From positions 1 through 8,756 of the forward strand of contig CAUJFK010000053.1 in the NCBI GenBank assembly GCA_963169175.1: a DNA stretch of 8,756 nucleotides. Direction: 5' to 3'. The stretch comes from Acidobacteriota bacterium (GTDB taxonomy: Bacteria > Acidobacteriota > Blastocatellia > Pyrinomonadales > Pyrinomonadaceae). A program made the translations under genes and the position numbers. Position 1 is the first letter of the stretch; every line of letters begins with the position of its first letter. Positions 1-6,185 of the stretch are shown one piece after another. The notes beneath the pieces are model-generated. The model was given only the letters and a program-made list of their open reading frames with translations. It was not told where the DNA came from and made no database searches.

Positions 1-738
1 TCAACTTCGTCCTCACAACTGTTTGATCCCGAGGCTTCACCACTATATCCGTTACCATACCCCGGATAACAAAGAGAGCAGTCATCATTGCAATCCGCCG
101 GATTAACACCGCAGGTTGCCTTGTAAAAGCCGTCGTTATCCCGATCACACTGAGCATCGCATTCAGCAGTCTGCCCGGCCCAGCAAATATCATCCTCGCA
201 ATTGGCGCGCTCGTCACAGTCTTCGTCCCTGCGCTCGGTGTCATGACAATCCTCGATCCTATCTGGGTGTCGCAGCCGATCCGTGTCATCACAATCATCG
301 CCTTGCGGACAAAGCTGCGCGTCATATTTAAAGTGTTGATCACCATCAGCGTCCACACATTGTGAACTGCTCGCACAGGCTGTGAGTCTGGGTTCATCAC
401 ATCCCGACCCAGGCCCCGTTCCCGGCACACATTCTTCGAACTGCCACGTTACTCGGTAACACTCATATCCCGGATCGTTGCAGCCAGCAGCATACTCAAC
501 ATTGTCAATGAGGTATGGCTCATGTCCGAAAGCGCAGCAGCCATTACTTCCTGATATTTTGGCCTTATAACACGGAGACCCCTCTAACGTCCCACATGAA
601 TAAGGGCAAGAAGAAGGGCTTTGGAGCGAGTCGTTGAGAAACGTCTGCTTGCTATTACTAAAAGAGAATAACGCTCCAGCAAACATAAGAGAAAACTGAG
701 GCGTCGAACACGAGTTATTTTGCGGCGCTAAAAAAAAA
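1..738 (-). CDS. Cys/Asp-rich MopE-like metal-binding tail, 3' part of a frameshifted gene, runs off left edge
   Basis: Reading leftward, one frame stays open from the T tract at 730-739 to the window edge, about 240 codons. It holds about 25 cysteines and many Asp residues. Visible motifs include VDADGD, then CPQGDDCDDTD followed by HPDRIEDC and DEDCDERANC, and later CDRDNDGFYK with DCNDDCSLCYPG. This is the pattern of the putative metal-binding repeat of MopE-like surface proteins (Pfam Cu-binding_MopE), here in two imperfect copies; several Gly positions of the usual repeat are Arg or Glu. The frame has no convincing start: the ATG near 683 has no Shine-Dalgarno site and no signal peptide. 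The preceding secreted domain (715-1296) lies in the adjacent frame, and removing one T from the ten-T run would fuse the two. I infer one gene broken by a homopolymer indel or joined by slippage. Which metal it binds, if any, cannot be told. Confidence 0.65.
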
Positions 739-1296
739 AGAAGGGCGATCCGTGGCGTTTACAATGGGTGGTTCTTTCTTAAATGAATACGGCTTTCCGG
801 TAGTACCTGAGAATCCGGTATCATCGCCGAAGTTTAGGAACTGGAAGATGAGTTCGTACCTTTCCGGAATAATCTGATGCTCATCGCGTCTTGCTTGGCG
901 GTGTGCAACAACGCGTTTTTTGCTCACCGTGAAAAGAAGGCTTTCTCCGGGTTTTAGGGATGGATCATCGCTGTTAGCCAAGTTACCGAAAGTTATCAAC
1001 TCCCGCCTTCCGAAATAAAACGAGGAAAGACCGTATTTTACGCTTAGTTCAGGACTGTCAGCCGTACTAACTATAAGCTTCAGAAAGAAAATTGGCCGTT
1101 TCCCCGTATTAGTGACCTTGATTTCAGCATTTTCGAGTACCTCCGCTCGTTTGCCGTAAAGAATCTCGACCTTTATGGGCAAATGCTTCGGAACCTTATT
1201 CTCAAGCGTTTCTCTATTCTGCGCATACCCAACCAAAACACAACCAACAAAAAGGGCAAAAATGACGCCGGCTGACAAATTTGCAGTGCGAATCAT
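715..1296 (-). CDS. secreted conserved domain protein, 5' part of the frameshifted MopE-like gene
   Basis: 193 residues from the ATG at 1294-1296. That start is chosen because GGAGG (1302-1306) lies 5 bases upstream and a clean signal peptide follows at once (MIRTANL, a hydrophobic stretch, cleavage near GYAQ). A longer in-frame start at 1467 would bury the signal peptide and overlap the upstream paralogue. The mature part has a beta-rich look: ENKVPKHLPIKVE, then EIKVTNTGKRPIFFL, FGRREL, LKPGES, and FQFLNFGDDTGFSG followed by FKKEPP. These blocks match the paralogue at 1320-1880. The frame stops shortly after the ten-T tract (PSFFFSAAK then TAA), and the next frame continues as a Cys-rich tail. 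The protein is probably exported to the periplasm or surface. I recall this domain-plus-Cys-rich-tail arrangement from acidobacterial proteins, but the domain's function is unknown to me. Confidence 0.7.
   Translation of the reverse strand: MIRTANLSAGVIFALFVGCVLVGYAQNRETLENKVPKHLPIKVEILYGKRAEVLENAEIKVTNTGKRPIFFLKLIVSTADSPELSVKYGLSSFYFGRRELITFGNLANSDDPSLKPGESLLFTVSKKRVVAHRQARRDEHQIIPERYELIFQFLNFGDDTGFSGTTGKPYSFKKEPPIVNATDRPSFFFSAAK
730..739 (-). repeat. ten-base T homopolymer at the frame junction
   Basis: On the coding (minus) strand there are ten consecutive T. With ten, the frame from 1296 ends at the TAA at 715-717. With nine, it continues through LAPQNNSC into the Cys-rich frame. Such a tract is a hotspot for replication slippage, for transcriptional slippage and for sequencing error; the sequence alone does not distinguish these. 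Confidence 0.85.
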
Positions 1297-1299
1297 ATT

Positions 1300-1307
1300 C
1301 TCCTCCA
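1300..1307 (-). promoter_or_regulatory. ribosome binding site fixing the start at 1296
   Basis: The minus strand reads TGGAGGAG, with GGAGG five bases before the ATG at 1296. It lies in the 23-base gap after the paralogue's TGA at 1320-1322. This is consistent with an operon of two tandem paralogues and argues against the longer in-frame start at 1467. Confidence 0.65.
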
Positions 1308-1319
1308 GTACGTTGACGA

Positions 1320-1556
1320 TCAGATCCGTAAAGCCGATTTCGCTTCTTTTTTGAAAGGCATCCCCCCTCCTCGTTGTCCCGTCCCATCGCCATAATTGAT
1401 GAATCCGAGTGATAGGAATCCCTTTCGAGGCTCCGCAAAATTGCCCTGAGCTTTTCGCAAATCCCATCCAAAGGCACTATTCGGATTAATTCTAAATATA
1501 TGCCTGGAGTTTGGCGGGATCGAATCGTCTCCTGGCCTTGCTTCAGTCTCGGTCGA
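1320..1556 (-). pseudogene. in-frame continuation of the upstream paralogue after a premature TAA
   Basis: Directly after the TAA at 1557-1559 the same frame stays open for 78 codons to a TGA at 1320-1322. The translation contains PGDDSIPPNSRHIFRI, then LGFINYGDGTGQRGGG and PFKKEAKSA. The sister protein (715-1296) has DPSLKPGESLLFTV, then FQFLNFGDDTGFSG and FKKEPP in the same order and spacing. The segment is therefore the missing C-terminal half of the domain and not chance coding. It has no start codon of its own with a ribosome site. A single substitution creating TAA explains the break. Confidence 0.7.
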
Positions 1557-1880
1557 TTAAAGCTCGCCGTTACCGAATAGCAATGCAAATCCCCTTACGT
1601 TGCCGTTCTCAGATTTCACATCAAGGGTTAGGGATAGAAACAAAAAATGAATCGGCTTCTTTCCGGAGTTTGTTACGATAATCTCAAGATTATGGACCCA
1701 GTTTGTGGATTCATAGTTCTTGAATTCTACTTTAATTGGTACATTCTTCGGTATCCGATTCTCGATTTGCTCCAATTGTGCATGAGCGAGAGAGACAGAT
1801 ATAGAAAGAAATGCCAGAACTACCGTAATTGACAAACAAATTTGTCGCACAAGTGGCACGACTTGCCGGTTTCGTTTCAT
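1557..1880 (-). CDS. secreted conserved domain protein, truncated by an in-frame stop
   Basis: 107 residues from the ATG at 1878-1880, with GAGG (1886-1889) five bases upstream. An N-terminal signal peptide is clear: basic MKRNRQ and VVPLVR, a long hydrophobic core, and a cleavage site near AHAQ. The mature part shares ENRIPKNVPIKVEF, LEIIVTNSGKKPIHFL and the FGNGEL block with the downstream paralogue (ENKVPKHLPIKVE, IKVTNTGKRPIFFL, FGRREL). The reading frame ends right after GEL, in the middle of the shared domain, and the rest of the domain follows in frame at 1320-1556. The gene is therefore probably a nonsense-mutated pseudogene whose intact length would be about 186 residues, without a Cys-rich tail. 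A tolerated short form or read-through cannot be excluded. It is the first gene of a probable leftward two-gene operon. Confidence 0.65.
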   Translation of the reverse strand: MKRNRQVVPLVRQICLSITVVLAFLSISVSLAHAQLEQIENRIPKNVPIKVEFKNYESTNWVHNLEIIVTNSGKKPIHFLFLSLTLDVKSENGNVRGFALLFGNGEL

Positions 1881-1931
1881 AAGAGCCTCTGCAAACTAAT
1901 CTGACTTCATTGGCTCCTTATAACAGAACTC

Positions 1932-1960
1932 TTGAATTTCGTCAAGTTCCCTGATATCGT
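1932..1960 (+). promoter_or_regulatory. candidate sigma-70 promoter of the thioredoxin-fold gene
   Basis: TTGAAT (1932-1937) and TATCGT (1955-1960) are separated by 17 bases; each matches four of six consensus positions. Transcription would begin near 1967, about 46 bases before the preferred start codon at 2013. The match is weak and was found by eye. Confidence 0.25.
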
Positions 1961-2012
1961 GCTCATACCATTGCATCGACCGAAAAAGTGTACCACGCAG
2001 AAACAGGAACAT

Positions 2013-2564
2013 ATGAGAAGAATCTATCGGAATGTCCAATTCGCCGCGAATATAGCAATTCTAATTCTTACGCCGTTTTTTGCCTTGTTTGTTGTACGGG
2101 AAGTTACCTACGATTCGCCAGCGGCGCCCAACGCCGTCAGCACGGTCCAAAGCTCTAAGATCTCGACAAATGCGCGTGCAACGGTGGAGATCGTGGGCAA
2201 ACCCGTACCCGTTGAGGGAATTAACTGGAAAGAAAATCGCAAAACGCTTGTCCTTTGCCTTTCGACGACATGCAGATACTGCAAAGAAAGCGTTCCGTTC
2301 TATAGGCGGCTGTTGAAGGAGAGCGCGAACGGGTCGACAAAGGTCGTTGCGTTGTTCACCCAGCCTGAAAGTGAGGCGAGGTCGTACCTCGACCTACACG
2401 GGATCAAAGCCGATGACGTGATCAGCAGCTTGCTCCGCCCACTGGGCGTGACCGCAACACCGACAGTTCTTTTGGTAAACGAAAACGGTATCGTCTCGAA
2501 TTACTGGCGCGGAAAACTCAACGAAGAAAAAGAGGCAGAAGTGATCGCAAGTTTGGCGGGATGA
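2013..2564 (+). CDS. membrane-anchored thioredoxin-fold protein
   Basis: 183 residues from the ATG at 2013. AGGAA lies just upstream at 2005-2009, and the protein then begins MRRIYRN followed by a membrane segment (about residues 9-28). This is the usual layout of an envelope thioredoxin-like protein anchored by its N-terminus. An in-frame ATG at 1932 would add 27 residues unlike an export signal and would overlap the candidate promoter. The redox motif is CRYC (about residues 87-90) in LSTTCRYCKESVPFY, and the cis-proline loop is TATPTVLLV (Pro about 150), both as in TlpA/AhpC-type thioredoxin folds. The likely role is thiol-disulfide exchange outside the cytoplasm; the partner is unknown. 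The Cys-rich protein encoded nearby on the opposite strand is a conceivable substrate, but that is speculation from proximity only. The 3' end converges on the sigma-like gene with a 30-base gap. Confidence 0.75.
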   Translation: MRRIYRNVQFAANIAILILTPFFALFVVREVTYDSPAAPNAVSTVQSSKISTNARATVEIVGKPVPVEGINWKENRKTLVLCLSTTCRYCKESVPFYRRLLKESANGSTKVVALFTQPESEARSYLDLHGIKADDVISSLLRPLGVTATPTVLLVNENGIVSNYWRGKLNEEKEAEVIASLAG

Positions 2565-2594
2565 ATTCTATCTCCCGAGGCAGATTGGTGCTTT

Positions 2595-3746
2595 TTATAC
2601 TGACACGTGTTCTTTTTCGACCGTCAGTATCGACTTTACCCGCCGCTTTAGGGCCTTTTCGAATTGTCTTGCTTCGTTTACGCCGTCAAATGAAAGCTGC
2701 TGCAGGTTTGCTTCGATGCGTTTGCGGTAGTCGGAGACGAGCGAGTCGGAAACGCCAAGCATTTCGGCTACTTCGAGTTGTGTCCCGCCGTTGGCGACCA
2801 GGTAGCAGTGCCAGAGCACACTTATCATCCGGTCATACTGTTTCGTTTTGCCGCGGACCGATTTATGCAGGCTGGCCAGGAAGCCGTCAACAAATGTGAC
2901 CGCTTCTGATTCCGCTTCGTTCCTTAAGAAATCTTCTTCCGGCGTCTCGCGCGTGTCCGGTATCTCGAACGACATCTTTTCGTCATCGTCGCTATCGCCT
3001 GAACCGCCTACCGGTACAAGGTGAATATCCATTATCGGCAGCCGTGACATAACGAACGACCGCAGCGAGCGCACATCCACCGGCGAATCGATCGCCTTAA
3101 AAACGCGGATGATCAGCTTTTCAAGCTCGACGTTGCTGATAACGATCTGCGCGTCCCCGGTGCATCCGACCATTCGGGTGTCGCGGTTGTGAAACGCCAC
3201 GACCTTAACGCGTTCGTGCATTTCCTGCACATCGCGATGCATTTTTTGGATCTTCCATTCGGCCAGGCCGTATAAACGGTCGGCAAGGCGCCGATGTGCC
3301 TCTGGATTTCCAATATTGTCGAACCTCTTGAACGTCGCGCTTGACTGGATAAGCGTCGAAATTCGCCGGGCAAGCCGATATGATTCGGGATATCGTTTCC
3401 GAAGCTCGGCCGTCAGCATGTTCGTCAGCTCGATCTGGCTTATCTCAGCCTCGATCTCCTGGTCCGTCATGCCGGTGTCAATATAGTGCTGGAATCTTTC
3501 CTTGCTCAGCAGCGCAACAAAAAGTTCCTGGGTGAGGTCGGTGTAAGCGTTGTACTTACCTTCTTCGACAAGGAAACCGGCCCGCTTCGACGCGCGCACC
3601 AACGGGTGCGACGACACGATTCGATGCAGTTCGATCCAGATCTGGTTGACGTCGGACGACTTGAGGCTGTCGTTCCATTTGCCAACCTTGTGCTGCCGGG
3701 CCTGGACCGGTTTGGCAATGGTTTCCTGCGGTGTAGATGCCTTCAT
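2595..3746 (-). CDS. sigma-70-like regulator with C-terminal helix-turn-helix
   Basis: 383 residues, soluble, no signal peptide. Residues about 68-90 (YTDLTQELFVALLSKERF) resemble sigma region 2, where a 'DLxQExFxxLL' helix is typical. Residues about 322-345 (TQLEVAEMLGVSDSLVSDYRKR) form a convincing region-4-type helix-turn-helix. Between them lie an unusual long helical part with many charged residues and an acidic loop (GGSGDSDDDEK, about 248-257). At 383 residues it is longer than an ordinary ECF sigma factor (about 170-200). It could be an atypical sigma factor, or a sigma-derived transcription regulator that no longer directs RNA polymerase. The ribosome site before the ATG at 3746 is weak. 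The divergent neighbour at 4269 encodes a zf-HC2-type protein, the fold of many anti-sigma factors, which supports a sigma-like role. Confidence 0.6.
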   Translation of the reverse strand: MKASTPQETIAKPVQARQHKVGKWNDSLKSSDVNQIWIELHRIVSSHPLVRASKRAGFLVEEGKYNAYTDLTQELFVALLSKERFQHYIDTGMTDQEIEAEISQIELTNMLTAELRKRYPESYRLARRISTLIQSSATFKRFDNIGNPEAHRRLADRLYGLAEWKIQKMHRDVQEMHERVKVVAFHNRDTRMVGCTGDAQIVISNVELEKLIIRVFKAIDSPVDVRSLRSFVMSRLPIMDIHLVPVGGSGDSDDDEKMSFEIPDTRETPEEDFLRNEAESEAVTFVDGFLASLHKSVRGKTKQYDRMISVLWHCYLVANGGTQLEVAEMLGVSDSLVSDYRKRIEANLQQLSFDGVNEARQFEKALKRRVKSILTVEKEHVSV

Positions 3747-4268
3747 AAATTAGAACCTGGAATGTCCCATTCGGCACGATAGCTGGGAGGTGTACAGGCG
3801 GGCCGCAGGGCAAAGTTCGCACCACGCGAATTTTCGGTCCGCTTATTACAAAGGCCAAAAAACTCCAGGCTGGGTAAACCTAGTGTTCGATCAAGTTGTG
3901 CACGATGGAAATCGGTAGAAAAACAATCTTTAGCGCCGGCAAGATCCGCTGTCACTCGGCCGGGGCAAGCCCTGTACCGGTTGCGGCTCATGGCCTACAT
4001 TTAGATATTAGCAAGATTCCGGACTTTGAGCAACAAGTTTTTGCATATGCAAATTTCGTTATTATTCGCTGGAAATTCAAGGCCCAATAGGTATATAATT
4101 CAATCAGTTGCAGCAAAGGAATATTTAGTATCGATCGGCCTAAAAAAGCGTTTCCAGTTTTGGAACAAAGGCCCGATTGCAGATTTGATTTATATATCGA
4201 AGCGAATGTGCTTTCTCACACGCTGGAAGGATGTTGACCGGGAGACGGCTTAGGTCCCGTGTAAAATA
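3747..4268. other. 522-base divergent intergenic region
   Basis: This spacer lies between the start codons of the sigma-like gene (leftward) and the zinc-finger gene (rightward). Short open frames in it lack ribosome sites and recognisable protein features. I see a 14-bp perfect palindrome (4040-4053) and an isolated TATAAT (4094-4099) without a good -35 box at 16-18 bases. AT content rises from about 4000 to 4210. No tRNA or other structured RNA is evident. It most likely holds the control elements of the two genes. Confidence 0.5.
4040..4053. promoter_or_regulatory. 14-bp perfect palindrome, candidate operator
   Basis: TTTGCATATGCAAA is its own reverse complement over all 14 bases, with no spacer. 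It lies 40 bases before an isolated TATAAT, in the divergent spacer between the sigma-like and zinc-finger genes. A dimeric regulator could bind here; no known operator is identified. Confidence 0.3.
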
Positions 4269-4562
4269 ATGGCCAATTTCTGTAAAAACGAAGACTGTCC
4301 CACTTCCGAAGACCTGCTCGCCTTCCAAACCGGCGATATGCCGGTCGCCGAAGGTACGGCCATCCGCCGCCACCTCGCATCCTGCGAGTTCTGCGCGGCC
4401 GAGGTCGAGTTTTACGAAACCTACCCACCATCCGGCGAACACGAAGCTGTCGAGGCCGATTCAATGCCAACCCCACTCTTCGAACTCGCCGAAGCCCTCC
4501 TAATAAAAAAGCGCGACGACGCGTTCTTTGACGGGCTCATGGACAAGGAATATTGGAACTGA
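4269..4562 (+). CDS. small zf-HC2-type zinc-finger protein, candidate anti-sigma factor
   Basis: 97 residues, soluble, no membrane segment. The zinc-finger pattern is visible: N-terminal Cys residues (CKNEDCPTSEDLLAFQTGDM) and then RRHLASCEFCAAEVEFYE, giving the HxxxCxxC signature of the zf-HC2 family in anti-sigma factors (His about 37, Cys about 41 and 44). The C-terminal half (PLFELAEALLIKKRDDAFFDGL) looks helical. A classic transmembrane anti-sigma factor would have a membrane helix after the finger; this one does not, so it would act in the cytoplasm. The start at 4269 keeps the N-terminal Cys residues, but its ribosome site is poor. Divergent placement from the sigma-like gene suggests a functional pair, which is inference. 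Confidence 0.7.
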   Translation: MANFCKNEDCPTSEDLLAFQTGDMPVAEGTAIRRHLASCEFCAAEVEFYETYPPSGEHEAVEADSMPTPLFELAEALLIKKRDDAFFDGLMDKEYWN

Positions 4563-4563
4563 C

Positions 4564-4594
4564 GAAAAATTTTCGGCTATCGGCGATAGCCAAA
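4564..4594 (-). terminator. intrinsic terminator for the leftward transcript
   Basis: GGCTATC (4575-4581) and GATAGCC (4585-4591) form a perfect 7-bp stem with a 3-base loop, extendable by three more pairs (one G-T) to 4572-4594. On the minus strand the stem is followed by AATTTTT, giving a U-tract. On the plus strand no T run follows. It therefore suits the gene at 4693-5964, ending about 100 bases after its stop codon and just beyond the convergent zinc-finger gene. Confidence 0.6.
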
Positions 4595-4692
4595 GCTGGC
4601 GCCGCTTCTTCTATACACTCAAGGAAGTTTCAGTCGTGTCCCCGGTCTCGGCACTGTCCGTAGACCCGTCAGGACTTTAACCCTTTATGCCC

Positions 4693-5964
4693 TCACTTCT
4701 TTACGGCCGTCGTAACCGCTCGACGATTAGGAGGGAACGCATGGAACCTCCCGCCGCCTCTAGGCACAAAAGCCGTTCGGATTATCCCGGCAGTGCGTGT
4801 GGGTTCTTTCAGTACCGCAGTGGTGGCTGCCCAAACGGTGCGCCCTAGTTCGTTAGCGAGCTCCTGCGCGGGTCCTCCTGTAACTCCCACGCTACATGAA
4901 AAGAGGCGGATCTTATCGCCAGGCGCCAATTGTGGTCGGACAGCATTCGCAACGTCGCGAGCAGTCACGTCCCTAAACACTCTCGTTCCATTCGACAGCG
5001 TCTTCTCGAGCAAACGAAAGGAAAAAGAATTCCCATGTATGGCAACGTCGTAGAATCCCGATTCCGTGTGTGAATGAGCTAATGCAGTACGGCTTGCCGC
5101 CATGTCTTCCCCGGCAATAAGAGTTCTTCGGCCAAAATGGTGAACATGTGTTGGAAGTAGCTGCCCCGACGATCCCCCAATTCCAGGCAAGGTGTGCGCC
5201 ATCCATGTTTCCGCCGGCTTCGGGGGCCGTCGCGTCAGCGTTCGGAGGCCAGTCTTTCCAAGCGATATTGTGAGGCCTATAGCGGCCCGAACAAGGCTTA
5301 CCGCTCCAGCTATTTCCAGTAAGGACACACTCGATATTGATTCATCCTTGTATGCCCCGACCTCGAAGGACATCACTTCGCCGTAGATATCCGTCAATAC
5401 CGCATGTCTGGCAATAGTTTCGTCGCCGAAAACCTTGAGGTCCGTTCGGCCATAGAACTCATTGGTACCCACGAAAAGCCGATAATACTTAAGAATCTCG
5501 ACACTTTTGATACCGGGTTTCGCCGATGGAGCGGGAGTGGTATTGTCGATGAGAAAAAGTTTGTAGGCAATGTTCCCAAAATAAGCGATCACCAATCCAC
5601 TGTTGTCGACCACCGGGGTCAATCGCGAATGCCAGTCCATAACCAAGTGGCTCCAAATAAGCTCCCACCGAGTGGCAAACTTTTCGAACTTTTGGTCTCT
5701 TTTTTCTTCAATGCGTGCCGCCCTGAAGGGATGCTGGTTCCCGATGTCCTCAAATGCGTCGTGAACGGGTAGTGGCTTTTGGTTCCTTCGCTTATCGTCG
5801 CGAAGAAGTGCAATAGCCTGATGGTCCGGAAGCCCGCGATACTTAGAACGGGCCTCGTTTAATTCACGGTCCGCGTCGCGTGCGAGTTCGGCCCCGCTCC
5901 GCATAGGACCGCTCAGACGAAGAATATTAAACGTGCGATGATATTCGCTTGTATTAACTGTCAT
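4693..5964 (-). CDS. uncharacterised protein with C-terminal His/Cys-dyad module resembling polymorphic-toxin proteases
   Basis: 423 residues; the ATG at 5962-5964 has a perfect AGGAGG (5970-5975) five bases upstream. There is no signal peptide. Residues 1-245 are unrecognised: a charged helical N-terminus (about 25-100), then a mixed region with RLFVGTNEFYGRTDLKVFG (162-180) and a more hydrophobic stretch (214-236). Residues about 270-400 resemble a module common in polymorphic toxins and related bacterial proteins: FYDVAIHG with His310, a helical segment with VTARDVANAV, GDKIRLFSCSVG with Cys357, then AQELANELGRTVWAATTAV. The order His-Gly, then hydrophobic strand, then Ser-Cys, matches caspase-like and CPD-like cysteine peptidase dyads; catalysis is an inference. 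It could be an effector or toxin. No immunity gene is obvious; a 34-codon ORF overlaps its start. The transcript probably ends at 4564-4594. Confidence 0.6.
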   Translation of the reverse strand: MTVNTSEYHRTFNILRLSGPMRSGAELARDADRELNEARSKYRGLPDHQAIALLRDDKRRNQKPLPVHDAFEDIGNQHPFRAARIEEKRDQKFEKFATRWELIWSHLVMDWHSRLTPVVDNSGLVIAYFGNIAYKLFLIDNTTPAPSAKPGIKSVEILKYYRLFVGTNEFYGRTDLKVFGDETIARHAVLTDIYGEVMSFEVGAYKDESISSVSLLEIAGAVSLVRAAIGLTISLGKTGLRTLTRRPPKPAETWMAHTLPGIGGSSGQLLPTHVHHFGRRTLIAGEDMAASRTALAHSHTESGFYDVAIHGNSFSFRLLEKTLSNGTRVFRDVTARDVANAVRPQLAPGDKIRLFSCSVGVTGGPAQELANELGRTVWAATTAVLKEPTRTAGIIRTAFVPRGGGRFHAFPPNRRAVTTAVKK

Positions 5965-6058
5965 TGAGCCCTCCTATCGATACCGCGAGCGCAGCAGCAT
6001 CAGTTCCAATTACAGGACTCACTACCGCGATTCTGGTTCGAATTCTATTTCTGTTCAT
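5954..6058 (-). CDS. possible 34-residue small ORF overlapping the start of the next gene
   Basis: ATG at 6056-6058 with AAGGGA (6066-6071) seven bases upstream. The product begins MNRNRIRTR and continues with a mildly hydrophobic AVVSPVIGTDAAALAVSIGG, ending at TAA (5954-5956). Its stop lies 11 bases inside the 4693-5964 gene, in another frame, and it contains that gene's ribosome site. This arrangement is typical of translational coupling. The basic start plus hydrophobic part could be a small membrane or leader peptide, but it is short enough to occur by chance and I recognise no family. Confidence 0.3.
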   Translation of the reverse strand: MNRNRIRTRIAVVSPVIGTDAAALAVSIGGLNDS

Positions 6059-6185
6059 TGATCTTTCCCTTCGCTAAACGGATCGAAGGTTCTTTGGGTC
6101 GATGATCCGACGTACTCAGCGAGCCGGTGCGGGCAGTTGTCGCTGTCCACCCGTAATCTGTCTTGTGCGATCGCTAGCCACTTGC

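Noticed and set aside
116..331. Rightward open frame of 71 codons
   Set aside because: It is antisense to the Cys/Asp-rich tail; its His/Arg-rich composition is the mirror of that coding frame.
1297..1467. N-terminal extension of the secreted domain protein (in-frame ATG at 1467)
   Set aside because: It would place the signal peptide internally, overlap the preserved 3' half of the upstream paralogue, and ignore the strong ribosome site at 1300-1307.
2561..2899. Rightward open frame starting at the thioredoxin stop
   Set aside because: Antisense to the 3' end of the sigma-like gene, Arg-rich product, no family; the ATG overlap with the preceding stop is coincidental.
3896..4253. Short rightward open frames in the divergent spacer
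   Set aside because: No ribosome sites, mutually overlapping frames, no protein features; the sequence is AT-rich regulatory DNA.
4234..4267. TTGACC and TAAAAT as a promoter for the zinc-finger gene
   Set aside because: The spacer is 22 bases, too long, and transcription would start inside the coding region.
6167..6174. GCGATCGC octamer, as in the cyanobacterial HIP1 repeat
   Set aside because: I noticed only this one copy; an isolated 8-bp palindrome has no weight.
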